In this document: positions 21,193 to 31,877 of the stretch, in pieces
Position numbering within the stretch: position 1 is the stretch's first letter
How the letters are laid out: every line of letters starts with the position of its first letter
Assembly: GCA_020747015.1 (NCBI GenBank)
Contig: JAGTJM010000001.1
Coordinates: 868,001-932,000 of the forward strand
Source: Pyrenochaeta sp. MPI-SDFR-AT-0127
Taxonomy: Eukaryota; Ascomycota; Dothideomycetes; Pleosporales; Cucurbitariaceae
Direction of reading: 5' to 3'
Length of the DNA: 64,000 nt
Translations under genes and position numbers: made by a program
Notes under the pieces: model-generated
Database searches by the model: none
Seen by the model: only the letters and a program-made list of their open reading frames with translations
What the model was told of the DNA's origin: nothing

Positions 21193-24100
21193 ATGAGCCC
21201 ATCGCCCGAGTCCACCGAGCATACGACGCCTGTTTCGAACCTCACCTATCTGCATCAGCAGCAGCGCAACCGCAAGGTGCAAGACACGCCTCAAGCGCGC
21301 GGTCGCAACACGTCGAGATATGAGCTGGGAAGACGAGATAGACCTGGTGCCAAGGTTACGCGGATATACCCCAGAGAGATGTACGTTGTCCTGGCTTCAT
21401 GCATGACTCTTATGCTCCTCACGTCGATTCCACCCCCTTTGACAGGCCTTGAGCTTTGTGACATGGCAGAGGACGCAACATGAGTTCCCCTCATGGCTGG
21501 CATTTACCCTTAAGCAGTACTGACCCTGCGGCAGAACAAAATCTCCACCCTTAGCAAAGCGACTCTCCTCCACTTCCCCGCCTGGCCCAACAAACTATAA
21601 TGCGACCACATCCCCACTGCTGTCGGCTCTCGGTGCCACGCGAACAACTGCCGCGCAGTACACCAACGAGTGGACCAAGTCGATACCCTTCTTCCCGAAT
21701 CAAGGCTCGCCAGGTACCGGCGGGATAGCAATAGCTGGCTCCCCACCGACTTTCCAGAACTCTCCTGGTGCCCGAGAGGGACTGTACGCGCAGCAAGCTA
21801 TGTCGAATTCTCCACCAGGGATGCGCCCACCGAGCCATCCAAATCAGTACACAACATTCGGGGGTCGATTGCAGAACTCTCCACGCGAGTCACCAGGAAG
21901 AGATCGCAGAGCGTCTACCTACTCTCGTCAAGGCGGTCGTCCACTGTCGCAGAACTTTGGCCCTAATCCACCACTTCCACACCAGGCTCAGCCGCACTTC
22001 TATGGCCTTCCCGACCTAGATCTTGGCCTTGACAGTGTGCCAAATGACGGCATCCAGCCAGGAGAAGGAGGCTACTTCTGTGGCTTCGATACCCTGACTG
22101 CGGCCGGAGACGAAGCTGCTAGATTAGCTGAGAATGTACTACTGGTCGGCTCTCAAGGCGGCCTCGATGTTTTCCGTGTGGAGAAGACCAAGATGGATTT
22201 GATTGGCCGTCTGGAAGGCCTTCGAGGCAGTGTGCTAGGCGCTAAGATATTACCATGGACTTTCAGGAGAGATCCATTGACCGCTTCCAGGCCCCTAATC
22301 GCTCTTACCTTACATGGGCCTGCACTCAAAGAGGGAAGAAGCAGCAGCGGCAGTGGTGCTTCCTCTGTGGTCGATGACTCAGCCTCTGAGTCTCCTAGCA
22401 GACCCTCTTCACGGCACGGAAATTCCACCAGTCAAGTCAGTGGCTATCAGACCACAGTTGAACTCTACTCGCTCAAGGAAAAGCGAAGAATGGCTGTCTT
22501 ATACAAGAGTCCACTGATACCTCTGATCAGTGCTATCGACAGCCCTCTCTTTCAACCTCCGCCTCCCGTCGGCGATTTTGTCGTTGACGCAAAGGGCAAG
22601 TTCGTCGTAGTTGCCTCTGGTGCAAGTGGAGAAGTCTTTGTTTTCGCTCCCTACCTCAAAGGGCAAGAACAACACCCGGAGTATTTCCGATGCGTCGGCA
22701 AGGTCTGGACCTCTGTCCAACTTCGAGAGCGAGTCATACACTCGGGCGCCTCCAGTGCCGCCGACGGAAGCCATGAGGATGTCCCCCCCGAGAAGTTTGG
22801 CGTGCCGGTCTTTTCGCTGTCTGATCGCTGGCTTGCCGTCACACCACCCGCATCAAGCTCACTCTACCCGATCAATGGAACAGCGCTGACGTCGCCTGCC
22901 TATGAGCGGCCGCCGGGTATAGCACATCATAGTGTTCCAACGCAACCATCGCCAAACTGCACTGTGGATGCTCCTGAGTCAGCGGGGTTCATTAATCGCC
23001 TGACACGAGAGGGTACCCAAGTGGCAATCAAAAGTGCGCGTTGGGCTACGGAAAAGGGCATCCAGGCGTTTAAGAACTATATGAACAAAGCCCCACAAAG
23101 TAACAATGTCGCCTACGGTCAAGATCCGTTGCTGCAATATTTCCCACCAACGCATGGGCACAACCAAACACAGCCAAGACAGGAAGCGTCTGTCATCTCG
23201 GTGTACGATTTACAAAAATTGCTTGACGCAGAAGAGACGAGAAACAAGAATGCACTCCACCCGATCGCAACAATTCCAGCCGCCTTAGGCTGCAGCTTCT
23301 TGTCGTTCTCTCCAAGTGGCTTGATGCTCATGACCGTAAGCACGAAAGGTGACTATCAGGATGTATGGGACCTGAAGCGCATCACCTTTCGACGAGCTCG
23401 CAGGACGACCCGAGAGCAGCCCGCTGGTCCGCATGTGCGACAAGTAGCTCGATACACTCGCATGACCGTCGCCAACGTCATTGATGTAATTTGGTCCACC
23501 CCTCGAATCGACAAGGTGGCGATTGTCACGGATAAAGGCACAGTTCACATGTTCTTGATGCCTGCATCAGCATTCCAGTGGCCACCTCCTCGACGTATAC
23601 GCCAAACGGCACCAACAGCTAAACAGAAGGATGCTACACCGCCTACCGGTGGTACCGGAGCAGTCAACTCTGCAATGCAAGCCATCAATGGCACTGCAAA
23701 GCCGTTCTTTGATGCTGTTCGAGCGCGGAATAGCAGTACCGGACCTCGATTTAGTCTGGCTGGACTTGGTGTCACTCCCGCTGCCGGAGCGAAGTCTGGT
23801 AAAGCTGTTGCTGTGGGAGTTGGCAAGTCCATAAACAACATTCGGCATGCAGGGGACAATAAACTTACTCTCCCCACTTCACCGAGCGGTGTAAAACCAT
23901 ACAGTGTACGATGGCTCTCTGGCCGTGACCGTGGTTCGATTGCGCTCGTCTCAGGCGGCGTGTTGCAGATATGGCGAGTACAGATACGTCCAGCAACTAC
24001 TAAATCAAAGTCGTCAAACACCGCATCAATAGTCAAGAAGAAATTGGTTGAGTTTGGACTTAATCCGATTCGCGACTTGGCATTACCACCTTCTATCGTC

Positions 24101-24673
24101 GAGCAACTATTCCCTCAGCCAGATGACCCGGAGCCAACACAGGATGTCTATGGCGACTGGCTCCCCCGTAGTCTACCTAATCGTAAGCCAGGCGCACGCA
24201 GTGGCAAGCTTGCAGCACTCTCTCCTGCGCCTTTGAGCTTCTCCGAGATTGAGACCAACCCGCCTTACCAACCCTTCTATACCGACCGTCGGGTGACTCG
24301 CTTTGTCTACTCCAGACATACACCAGACGTACAAGGCAGCAGCAGTGAATATCAACCCTCAATCCCAGGGCTTATCTCTGATCTCCATCACGAGGATGAT
24401 AGCTCGCCTTGGCTCTTTGGCGAAGATGTCGAAACAATCCGAATCTCATCACCAGTGACCCAGGCGTATGACTCTGGAGAGGATGAACTTGTTGCTGGTG
24501 TCGCTGCTAGAATCGAAAACAAGCTAGTACTACGCGATGGCGAAGAAGAGGTTGAGCAAGTGGTTGTCACAACAAGACGACGGCGCGTTAGGAAGGAGGG
24601 AACTGAGGAAGGCGAAGAAGGCTTTTTTGAAGACGACTGTGAGGTTCTTGACTTTGCTGAAGACAGGGTGTGA
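21193..24673 (+). CDS. BCAS3-like beta-propeller protein
   Basis: Two exons (21193-21380, 21535-24673) give 1108 aa. The 154-nt intron has donor GTACGT, branch-like TACTGAC and acceptor GGCAG, and splicing reads YPRE-I-TKSPPL. The N-terminal ~230 residues are disordered and Ser/Pro/Arg-rich. From GGYFCGFDTL onward there is a WD40-like propeller: ENVLLVGSQGGLDVF, a TTVELYSLKEKRRMAVL blade, FVVVASGASGEVFVF, and LGCSFLSFSPSGLMLMTVSTKGDYQDVWDL, followed by VIDVIWSTPRIDKVAIVTDKGTVHMF. The GFINRLTREGTQVAIKSARWATEKGI segment matches the signature of BCAS3 proteins. In animals BCAS3 with PHAF1 associates with phagophores. The fungal role is not established; autophagy or membrane traffic is inference. 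The C terminus is acidic. Confidence 0.85.
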
Positions 24674-25514
24674 ACATCGATCACTCTGCTCCTACCTTCG
24701 CTACGTTACCTCAGTTCAGCTTGTTCATCATTTTCTCAGTCATATCGCATCTGTCGCAATTTGAGATTCGATATACTGAAGACGACTTGATCAGCTACCT
24801 ATCTTTTTGAATACGGTGCATGGCGGCGTTTGCATTCTTCTTGAGATTTGGGATACATGCGTGAAAGGATACCAACGCGTTCGACACTTTCGAGTCGCAA
24901 CATCAATAAATAGATTCAACAATATTACACCAAACCATTCATACATCGGTTTGCAAGAACTTCTCTACCATTGATGCTCACTCGCTTTAGCCTTTGTTGC
25001 AATGCAGCCTGGTTAGAGTTGAACCCCGCGTCATTCCACCACGTCTTGAAAGCGATGCTAACTCCACTAACCCCGACCGTACTTCCATTTCCCTAATGTC
25101 CGAACAAGACTTGAAAGCCTGCGAGGGGGAACATTGGCCCACCTCCGATAGTGAGTCTAATTTTCAATTGGCTGTACTATAATAATAGTGCAATCGTGGG
25201 GAGGAGAAGGATTCTGTGCAGCCTATTGTGGATAGAAGGAGTCGCAGAATCCTAGTGTGGAGACGAATAGGCTTCCACGACACGTTTGCCTATGGAGAAT
25301 GTGCAAGAAGGCTTCTGGGGTGTGCAGTTTCGTCTGAAGAGGATGCAATGTGCTCTGGACGAGAGGGCCCCGAGCACTCCGTCGGTGACGGTGTGGAGAT
25401 GAGGGGATAGCAGGGATGAGGTATAAAATAGTGTGCTGCCCCCACTGTCTTGTTAGAGGTTCATTATAACAAAACTACAGTGAGTATAGCAAGAGCATTC
25501 AGATAACCGACATC
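24674..25514. other. Intergenic, promoter of SDR gene
   Basis: About 840 nt between the BCAS3-like stop codon and the SDR start. It contains the 3' region of the first gene and, near 25422, the TATA element of the second. Confidence 0.5.
25422..25430 (+). promoter_or_regulatory. TATA box of the SDR gene
   Basis: The sequence TATAAAATA lies about 85 nt upstream of the ATG at 25515, in a fitting position for a core promoter. A C-run (CCCCC) shortly after it might be an initiator or stress-type element; that is weaker. Confidence 0.5.
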
Positions 25515-25909
25515 ATGGCCTCGAACGAAGTAAAGATTACTCTTATTACTGGTGGTATGCCTCCCTCGCTCCATCCTTTCTATCCATCGACTTCACTTCT
25601 CCCCTCTTCCTCCAACTGCTATTCAGACTTGCCCCAAATCCACGACTTCTAATTCCTCGACACAGCAAATGGAGGCATTGGGTTCGAAATCGCCGCCCAG
25701 CTGCTCGCCCAGAAGACGAACTTCGTCTTGTTGGGCAGCCGATCCCTCGAGAAAGGCCAAGCCGCAGTCAGCGACTTGACGGAGCGAAACTTGCCCGGAA
25801 AGGTGGAGCTTGTGCATATCGATGTAGACAGCGAAGGCAGTATTTATGAAGCTGCAAAGACTGTCGGGGAGAAATATGGACGGTACACATACACCCTTCC
25901 TTCTCTAGT

Positions 25910-25946
<37 letters not shown>

Positions 25947-26719
25947 TTCTCTATATCTGCTCAACACAGCACATTCAGTCGAACTCCAACTTCCCAAGAC
26001 CTCGCATAGCTCAAGCACTAACCGCACAGTCCCCCAGCATCGACGCCCTTGTAAACAACGCCGCCATCACCGGCGAAACACCAACAAACGCCCCGCTTTC
26101 GCAGCGCCTGAGCGCAGCATTCCTGACAAACGCCACAGGCCCAGCGATAGTCGTCGAAGCCTTTGCCGGACTGCTGCAGCAATCGCAGTCTACGCCGCGC
26201 ATCGTCAATGTGTCGAGCGGCGCGGGCTCGATTGCGATGCGCCTGGACGACACGAATCCGCATCAGAAGATGAAAGCTGTGCCGTATCGTGCGTCGAAGG
26301 CGGCGCTGAACATGAGTATGTCTCTTTGTCACCTTTTAACTTATCAAGTTGTGGTTCTTGTCTTTTTACCGCTTTTCTTTGGTTATCCCCTTTTGCGGAT
26401 TCTGGTGAGAGGGGGTTTATTCCAAACACACAATACATCACTCCCATCTTCCCCTCATCCCTTGCACACGCATTAGCTAATCCCGTTCCTCTCTTATCCA
26501 GTAACGGCATGTCAAGCGTACGAGTACGGCTCCCTGGGCTGGAAAGTGTTCTGCATCTGTCCCGGCTTCACGGTGAGCCAGCTCAGCGACATGAACAAAG
26601 CCGAGCTGGGTGCGCAGCCAACGAGCGAGGGCGCGGCGCCGATTGTGTCGGTCCTTGAGGGGAAGAGGGATGCGGAGCATGGCGGATTCTTGAAGGCGGA
26701 CGGCCAGTGGCCTTGGTAG
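25515..26719 (+). CDS. Short-chain dehydrogenase/reductase (SDR)
   Basis: Four exons (25515-25554, 25666-25882, 26038-26315, 26502-26719) give 250 aa, the normal SDR length. Donors are GTATGC, GTACAC and GTATGT; all acceptors end in CAG. The NAD(P)-binding motif TGANGGIG at 12-19 is completed only by joining exons 1 and 2. NNAA is at 92-95, catalytic serine in VNVSSG (S145/S146), and the YxxxK pair is Y169 and K173 in PYRASK. PG after the active site (CPGFTVSQLSDM) is also typical. An Asn or Arg after the first strand (LLGSRS) suggests NADP preference. Substrate unknown. Relatives are carbonyl reductase-like SDRs. Intron 2 carries a (CT)n run. Confidence 0.9.
25911..25942 (+). repeat. (CT)n microsatellite in SDR intron 2
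   Basis: About 15 CT dinucleotides in a row, 28 nt after the 5' splice site of the second SDR intron, followed by a further pyrimidine-rich stretch. The 3' acceptor used lies about 95 nt further on. Confidence 0.95.
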
Positions 26720-27531
26720 GCTGGGAGATGAGAGGGGATGGTGACGATGGGGCTGAGATGGGAAGGGCGTGGAGGAAGGATTGGGGGAAGGGCTGTTGGA
26801 GATGCAATCTGTTATCAGTGTAGTCCAGAATGAATGGCTGGGTTCTAGTATATCTTCTCTGCTTCTGGCTCAGCAGCGTAAACGTGGTTGCAAAGTATCA
26901 AGTTTCTGTAGGCTATTAGCCTTATCAAACCAATGAACACACACCAGGTAATGAGCAAGACCGCAACAAAATAGTAAGTACCATCCATTCATCTCCCTTC
27001 AACTAACTACTCCCACCTGCCACATCGCCTTGGCCATACGAAGCGACGTGAATTAACCCCTTCCCCATTCCCGGTTCCCATATTACTCCTTCGCATTTGT
27101 CCACACTGGCAGTTAGCCTCCCACACTATGCCGATGGCTCATAAACACCATGCTCGCCAAGAAACAAGGACTACTAATACAGAGAGACGCTCATGCAAAA
27201 GAGAAAGATCGCAGTGAGGTGACAAATAAATGCTTTGACACATGCAGCCAAGATGCTCAAAATGAGATCTTAGAGAAGGGTATAAGCTTGCAGAAGACTA
27301 ATATATATGCTGATGGTATGATGCATGCCGAAATAACATATGCACAGGATACGCTGGAATAAGGCAGTCGGAAGCTATTATTGGTGCGCGACATGGCGCG
27401 AATATGTCAAGATGAACTTGCTGAGGCGCGAGGGAGCAGGTTACAATTCTTCGTCAAAGCCTGTTGCTGGCTTGGACCATGCACTATCATGCCTGGATGG
27501 TTGGTTTGCTGAAGGCACTGTAGACCTTCAT
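26720..27531. other. Intergenic, convergent 3' ends
   Basis: About 810 nt between the SDR stop codon and the stop codon of the coiled-coil gene. Short frames on the plus strand are unsupported. Confidence 0.5.
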
Positions 27532-30003
27532 CTAGTACAATCTGCCCCTGCTAGCTTGGCTCGCCCTGCTGGGCGACGTCCGACTTCTCTCATCTTCTTC
27601 TGGAACGTCGCTCAATCTGGTAGGATGGTGGTGCCTCATACCCACCCACTCGTCACCATAGCCGTCACCACTGTAATCTGGACGTGCCTCACCAGCTGTG
27701 GCATAGTCTTGACCGTGGGAAGGCCCTGCGGTTGAACTGGTAGCATAGCCACCCTGCGATGTAGCTGCAGTGCCATAGTGTTGCAAATGTTCTAGCTCAC
27801 GACGGCGGTCCTCCTGCACATCGTATTCGTCAGAGATGGGAGATTGAAGTGAACGGAAGGGAATGCGGCGACCCGATTCATCAAGGATATAGTGACCCCG
27901 CTCATCGATGGCGTACTCTTCGTCGCCTTCAGATGTCTCTCCTCCGTGAGTGGACACATACGATTGCTCGTCTTCTGGAATGCTTGTTCCTTGCTCTTGA
28001 TGCAAGTAGGAACCTGGCTGTTGATAGAAGGCTTCTGGATGCGACGTGGTTGACTGGGTGGGAGCATGTTGTGCATGTGTCGTACGGTATTGAGGGTGTA
28101 GGGGAGCTGGAACTTGAGATTGTTCAGCAGCCAAGCTAGAACCAACAGGTCGAGATGCTGGAACTGGTGCAGCGCCTGTGGGTACATAGGTGCCTTGGGC
28201 TACGCGCGATGGCGCCTCAGGCTCCCGGTGAGCGCGACGGACGCTCTCAGTAAAAGGATCAGTGTCAGTCGGGGATTGTCCTTCTTCGTAAGAGTAGTGC
28301 TGCTCAATGCCCGAAGCACTGCTCTGTGCGCCAGCATAAGTGTCTTCTGCGCGAGCCCGTCCGTGTCCCCCCAAGGTTTGTGCCATAGGAACCACTTGCA
28401 CACCGCCGACCAAGGTAGGCTGGCCCTCTCTCAGAGAGAAAGTGCGGTCGCGTTCTTCCTGCTCTCGCCTTCCAAGCTCTTCCCATGCTCGTCGGGCTTC
28501 CTCTTTGGAAATCTGCAATTCACGCTTCATTTCGGCCACGGCCCGTTCGGCGTTCTTCTTCTCAGTTGCCATGCGCTCCATGTTTGCCTCTGCTTCGGCG
28601 CGCGCTTCGCGTTCAATTCTCAACGTATTGTCAAACTGTGCTTCCCGTTCTTGTGCTCGTTCTTGTTCCTGACGGTGCTCGTAGAACCATCTCTGAAATT
28701 TGCGCTCAGAAGATGCACGCAAACGTTGCAGTTCCACAACAGCGTGGAAGAGATTCGCTCCAGCTGCCGACAAATCAGTGATCTGCCGTGACATTTGCTG
28801 GGCTAAGGGCTCCCGGCGGACTTCATCAGTGTTCTGCTCGAGCCGTCGTATCCAATAGGAAGTGAGACCTTCCCAATGGGAGGAGAGTGTTTCCCAGCGT
28901 TCGAAAGCATGCGGGAAGGTGGATGAAGTCGATTCCCGAACCTGCGTGGTCGATGATGCCGGGGGTGGCGGACGCTGAGGTGCCGCTGTTGACGGGCCTG
29001 CTTGTGACGAGCCTGCGGTGGCAGAGGGACGCCTGGCGTGCGTTGCTTGGGGGGGTCTTCTTGATTGTTCTGCAGAAGGGACACCTAGACTTGCGGGAGC
29101 GGGCCGAGGTTGCTGCTGTGATTGTGAAGGTGCCCTAGGTCTTCCTTGCGAAGCGCCTGGGGCCGTGTCCTGAGCTTGACTTGTCGGCACTACGCGTTCT
29201 GGCTGACGAAGTACGCCCCCAGATGATGATGGTGGATGTTGTACGTATTGATCGCCAGGTCTTAGAGCCGATTGGGGCTGTCTCTGAGCTCCAGGCTCGG
29301 TGGATGTGGGTGCGCCAGCTACGCCAGTGACAGCTTGTGCTCTTCTTTCGGTGCTTACTCTCCGGCGCTCTTCTTCAAGTTTCCTTAGCTCTTCTGCTTC
29401 CGCTCGTTGTCGTCGGGCGTTCATGATCATCTGAGGCGTGCGAATATTTGCGCGGTCGGTTGGCTGTGTGACAGGCACTGGGCCTGAAGTGGTGCGCGCA
29501 CCGCCATTGGCAGCACGGCCACCAGTCAGATCTGCCATGGGCGCGTTCTCCTCCACCAGGTCGGGCGTGAACGAGTAGGGGAGTCTGATGGCTTCCTCGA
29601 GGACAAACCTGATAGCACTAGCCGTCCGGCGTGAGATGCGAAGGGCAGGATGGGGCGCGAAAAGGACAGGATCCAGGGGCCGAGAGGCTGCGCGAGGACG
29701 GGGTGAATTGTCGCTGAAGCGTACAACGCGTTGCTGCTGCTGCTGCTGGCTGGGGTCGACCGATCGAGGGCGCTCGAAGTTCGGGGTGCGGCGGAGGCTG
29801 TGGGCCGCACTTGCAGTGGAACTCGATGCTCTTGAGTGGCTGTTTTGGGTCCGATAGTAGGCTTCGGCTTCTTGCTGACGTAGCTGGAGCGAGGTTCGGT
29901 ATTGGGTGTGAGATTCGTATGCGTTGCGGTCGTGGGGATCGTTAAGAGAGGGCTCGATATATGGTAGTATATTGGCGAGCTCTGGCGGATCGCTTGACGT
30001 CAA
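27532..30003 (-). CDS. Conserved fungal disordered/coiled-coil protein, 5' end unresolved
   Basis: One long frame of ~823 aa. I recognise no named family. The first part is Ser/Arg/Gln-rich with a poly-Gln run, then SAIRFVLEEAIRLPYSFTPD. The centre has a predicted coiled coil containing NLFHAVVELQRLRASSERKF and EEARRAWEELGRREQEERDR, followed by QPTLVGGVQVVPM, blocks I would expect to be conserved across Pezizomycotina. The C-terminal third is disordered and rich in Gln, Thr, Tyr and acidic residues. The frame lacks a convincing ATG: its left limit codon is TTG, an in-frame TAG stands at 30022-30024, and the first ATG inside is only about residue 152. A short 5' exon upstream is therefore likely. 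Function unknown. Confidence 0.75.
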   Translation of the reverse strand: MTSSDPPELANILPYIEPSLNDPHDRNAYESHTQYRTSLQLRQQEAEAYYRTQNSHSRASSSTASAAHSLRRTPNFERPRSVDPSQQQQQQRVVRFSDNSPRPRAASRPLDPVLFAPHPALRISRRTASAIRFVLEEAIRLPYSFTPDLVEENAPMADLTGGRAANGGARTTSGPVPVTQPTDRANIRTPQMIMNARRQRAEAEELRKLEEERRRVSTERRAQAVTGVAGAPTSTEPGAQRQPQSALRPGDQYVQHPPSSSGGVLRQPERVVPTSQAQDTAPGASQGRPRAPSQSQQQPRPAPASLGVPSAEQSRRPPQATHARRPSATAGSSQAGPSTAAPQRPPPPASSTTQVRESTSSTFPHAFERWETLSSHWEGLTSYWIRRLEQNTDEVRREPLAQQMSRQITDLSAAGANLFHAVVELQRLRASSERKFQRWFYEHRQEQERAQEREAQFDNTLRIEREARAEAEANMERMATEKKNAERAVAEMKRELQISKEEARRAWEELGRREQEERDRTFSLREGQPTLVGGVQVVPMAQTLGGHGRARAEDTYAGAQSSASGIEQHYSYEEGQSPTDTDPFTESVRRAHREPEAPSRVAQGTYVPTGAAPVPASRPVGSSLAAEQSQVPAPLHPQYRTTHAQHAPTQSTTSHPEAFYQQPGSYLHQEQGTSIPEDEQSYVSTHGGETSEGDEEYAIDERGHYILDESGRRIPFRSLQSPISDEYDVQEDRRRELEHLQHYGTAATSQGGYATSSTAGPSHGQDYATAGEARPDYSGDGYGDEWVGMRHHHPTRLSDVPEEDERSRTSPSRASQASRGRLY

Positions 30004-30024
30004 TGTGAAGCCGTGGACTTTCTA

Positions 30025-31877
30025 CTCGGGGTGGATTGCACGCGACGGCGCAATGGCACCCGCCGGGTTCGAGGTGGCTCCCCGGCCGGTTGGTGGTGCG
30101 GTATGGAGGAGCAGTGCTGCGCGAGCCTGCTTATATCGGAATGCTGGAGAGGCGAGGTTGCAATGGCTGGTGGGTGCAGAGTTAGATACAGAGGAGGCGG
30201 AGGGATTAGCAGTGGAGCCATTGCTGCGGTGTCGCCCAAGCACTTCGGGAGAAAGTGGTGAGGTGGTTGGGTGGAGAGAGGCTGGGAGGGGAGGCTGGGG
30301 GGCTTCATCAAGTCGACTTACAGCTCACCGACACTTTTAAGAGAGGCCCAATGTGCGCGTCGGCATGCGCGATTCGCTGCGTCGTATGCGCTGCACTGCT
30401 GTCGCCGTGCTAGTTGTTCAATGCCTCTTGCAATGCTGTGGTCCTCAGCAGCGTCACCCACGGGGAGAGTGAAGCGGCCCTTTCAGCCACAGCGCACGGC
30501 TGCGCGGCCGCCGTCGACGCGCAACTCGGACACGAGGGCGACAGAAAACACAATTGGCCGTGTTGGACGAGTCTGCATGCTCCAGGTCGCGCGCCGGAGC
30601 CGTCGCGGACGAGCAAGAGGCACGTCGTGGGCCGCGACGAGAAGAGAGCTTCAACGGGGAGGTTGGATCGAGTGCAAAATGCATGGACCGTCGTGCAGCT
30701 GGGTTGCATACAAGCGATGGGGGTTCAAGTCGACGACGAGTTATCGGCGCAGTGGCTACAATGGTGCTGGGAGGCGGCCAGCTTGCCAGCTTGCCAGCTC
30801 ACACTGCAGTCTACTAACCCTGTTATGCGGTCATGGGGGGGCCAAGGCAAAGCGAGGAACCGGACGCCTTTGATTGCCGTCATCGCCGGCCGAGCAAAAG
30901 CAAAAGCAAAAGCAAGGCATGTCGAACGGGCGGGCAATGGGCGATGGCAGGATGCGTGCGAGGAGGGAACATGGGCCCTTTGAAGCTCTATCGCCTTTTG
31001 CACTTTGCCAGTCCTGAGCTCTGTTCGACACTCAGAGATATCCGGTTACCTCATCGCTCCTGCCCTGCCGGCCCTTCCCGCCAATCAGCAGCCCACAACC
31101 GCTGTTTGGCCTCGAGCAGTGAGGAAGGAGCGGCCCGGGCCCGCAACCGTTCCAACAACGACCTGTGTCATGCACCGAGTCCAAGACAGACGTCGAGACA
31201 AGTCGCCAGCTGCAGTCTTCGTGGCACACGGCAGAATTGCGGCGTCTTGCCATCTTCATTGCAGCTGCACTTTGGAGAATCAAGTGCGCACGTTCAATAG
31301 CACGTTCGATCATGTCGACCCCTGAGGCCCGCATAACGAGCATGCAGGACCCAGCCTCGCCCATGCACTGCGAGTCAAAGATCATCATCCTGCAGCACAC
31401 TTGACAAGTTGGAAGCTGGCAGCTTCTGGGAATGCTGTACAGTCGATACTGCACAGAGTCTATTGCCGTCCCTTGGCCCACAGCTTACCGCCCATATTAA
31501 CTACGCCAGATAACCCCTCAAAATATGCAATACGTTATATGCCAGGTACCACCTAGAAGACTGATGAAGATGTAAGTGAAGGAGCGACAAGGATATTCCA
31601 AGGAACAAGGTCAATCGTGGTGCTCATAAATAAGGTTGCACATCTACAATCAACCACCTCCAGTTTTTTGAGTTACAAACAGCCCACCCAAATCATTTGC
31701 AAATCATAAAGCATTCAACAACAAGCACACAAAGCACAAATTCAAAACGGGTCTGCGCGTACTTGCATGATATAAGTCTTGACATGGTATCTATATACAA
31801 GTACGGATTGACAGGAAATCATAACCACATCCATCTACAATACATCCATCCATCTGTTCTTGAAAATATGAAGCGTT
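30025..31877. other. GC-rich intergenic region
   Basis: About 1.85 kb between the coiled-coil gene and the chitinase 3' end. Its first part is GC-rich and therefore carries long open frames on both strands with no family resemblance. A short AGCAAA-type repeat lies near 30892-30917. The first exon of the coiled-coil gene may lie here. Confidence 0.5.

Noticed and set aside
24994..25182. Short plus-strand frame before the SDR gene
   Set aside because: It precedes the TATA element of the SDR gene and has no family resemblance; probably non-coding.
30271..31325. Several long frames on both strands (up to 200 codons)
   Set aside because: GC-rich DNA lacks stop codons in many frames. The frames overlap and none resembles a protein family.
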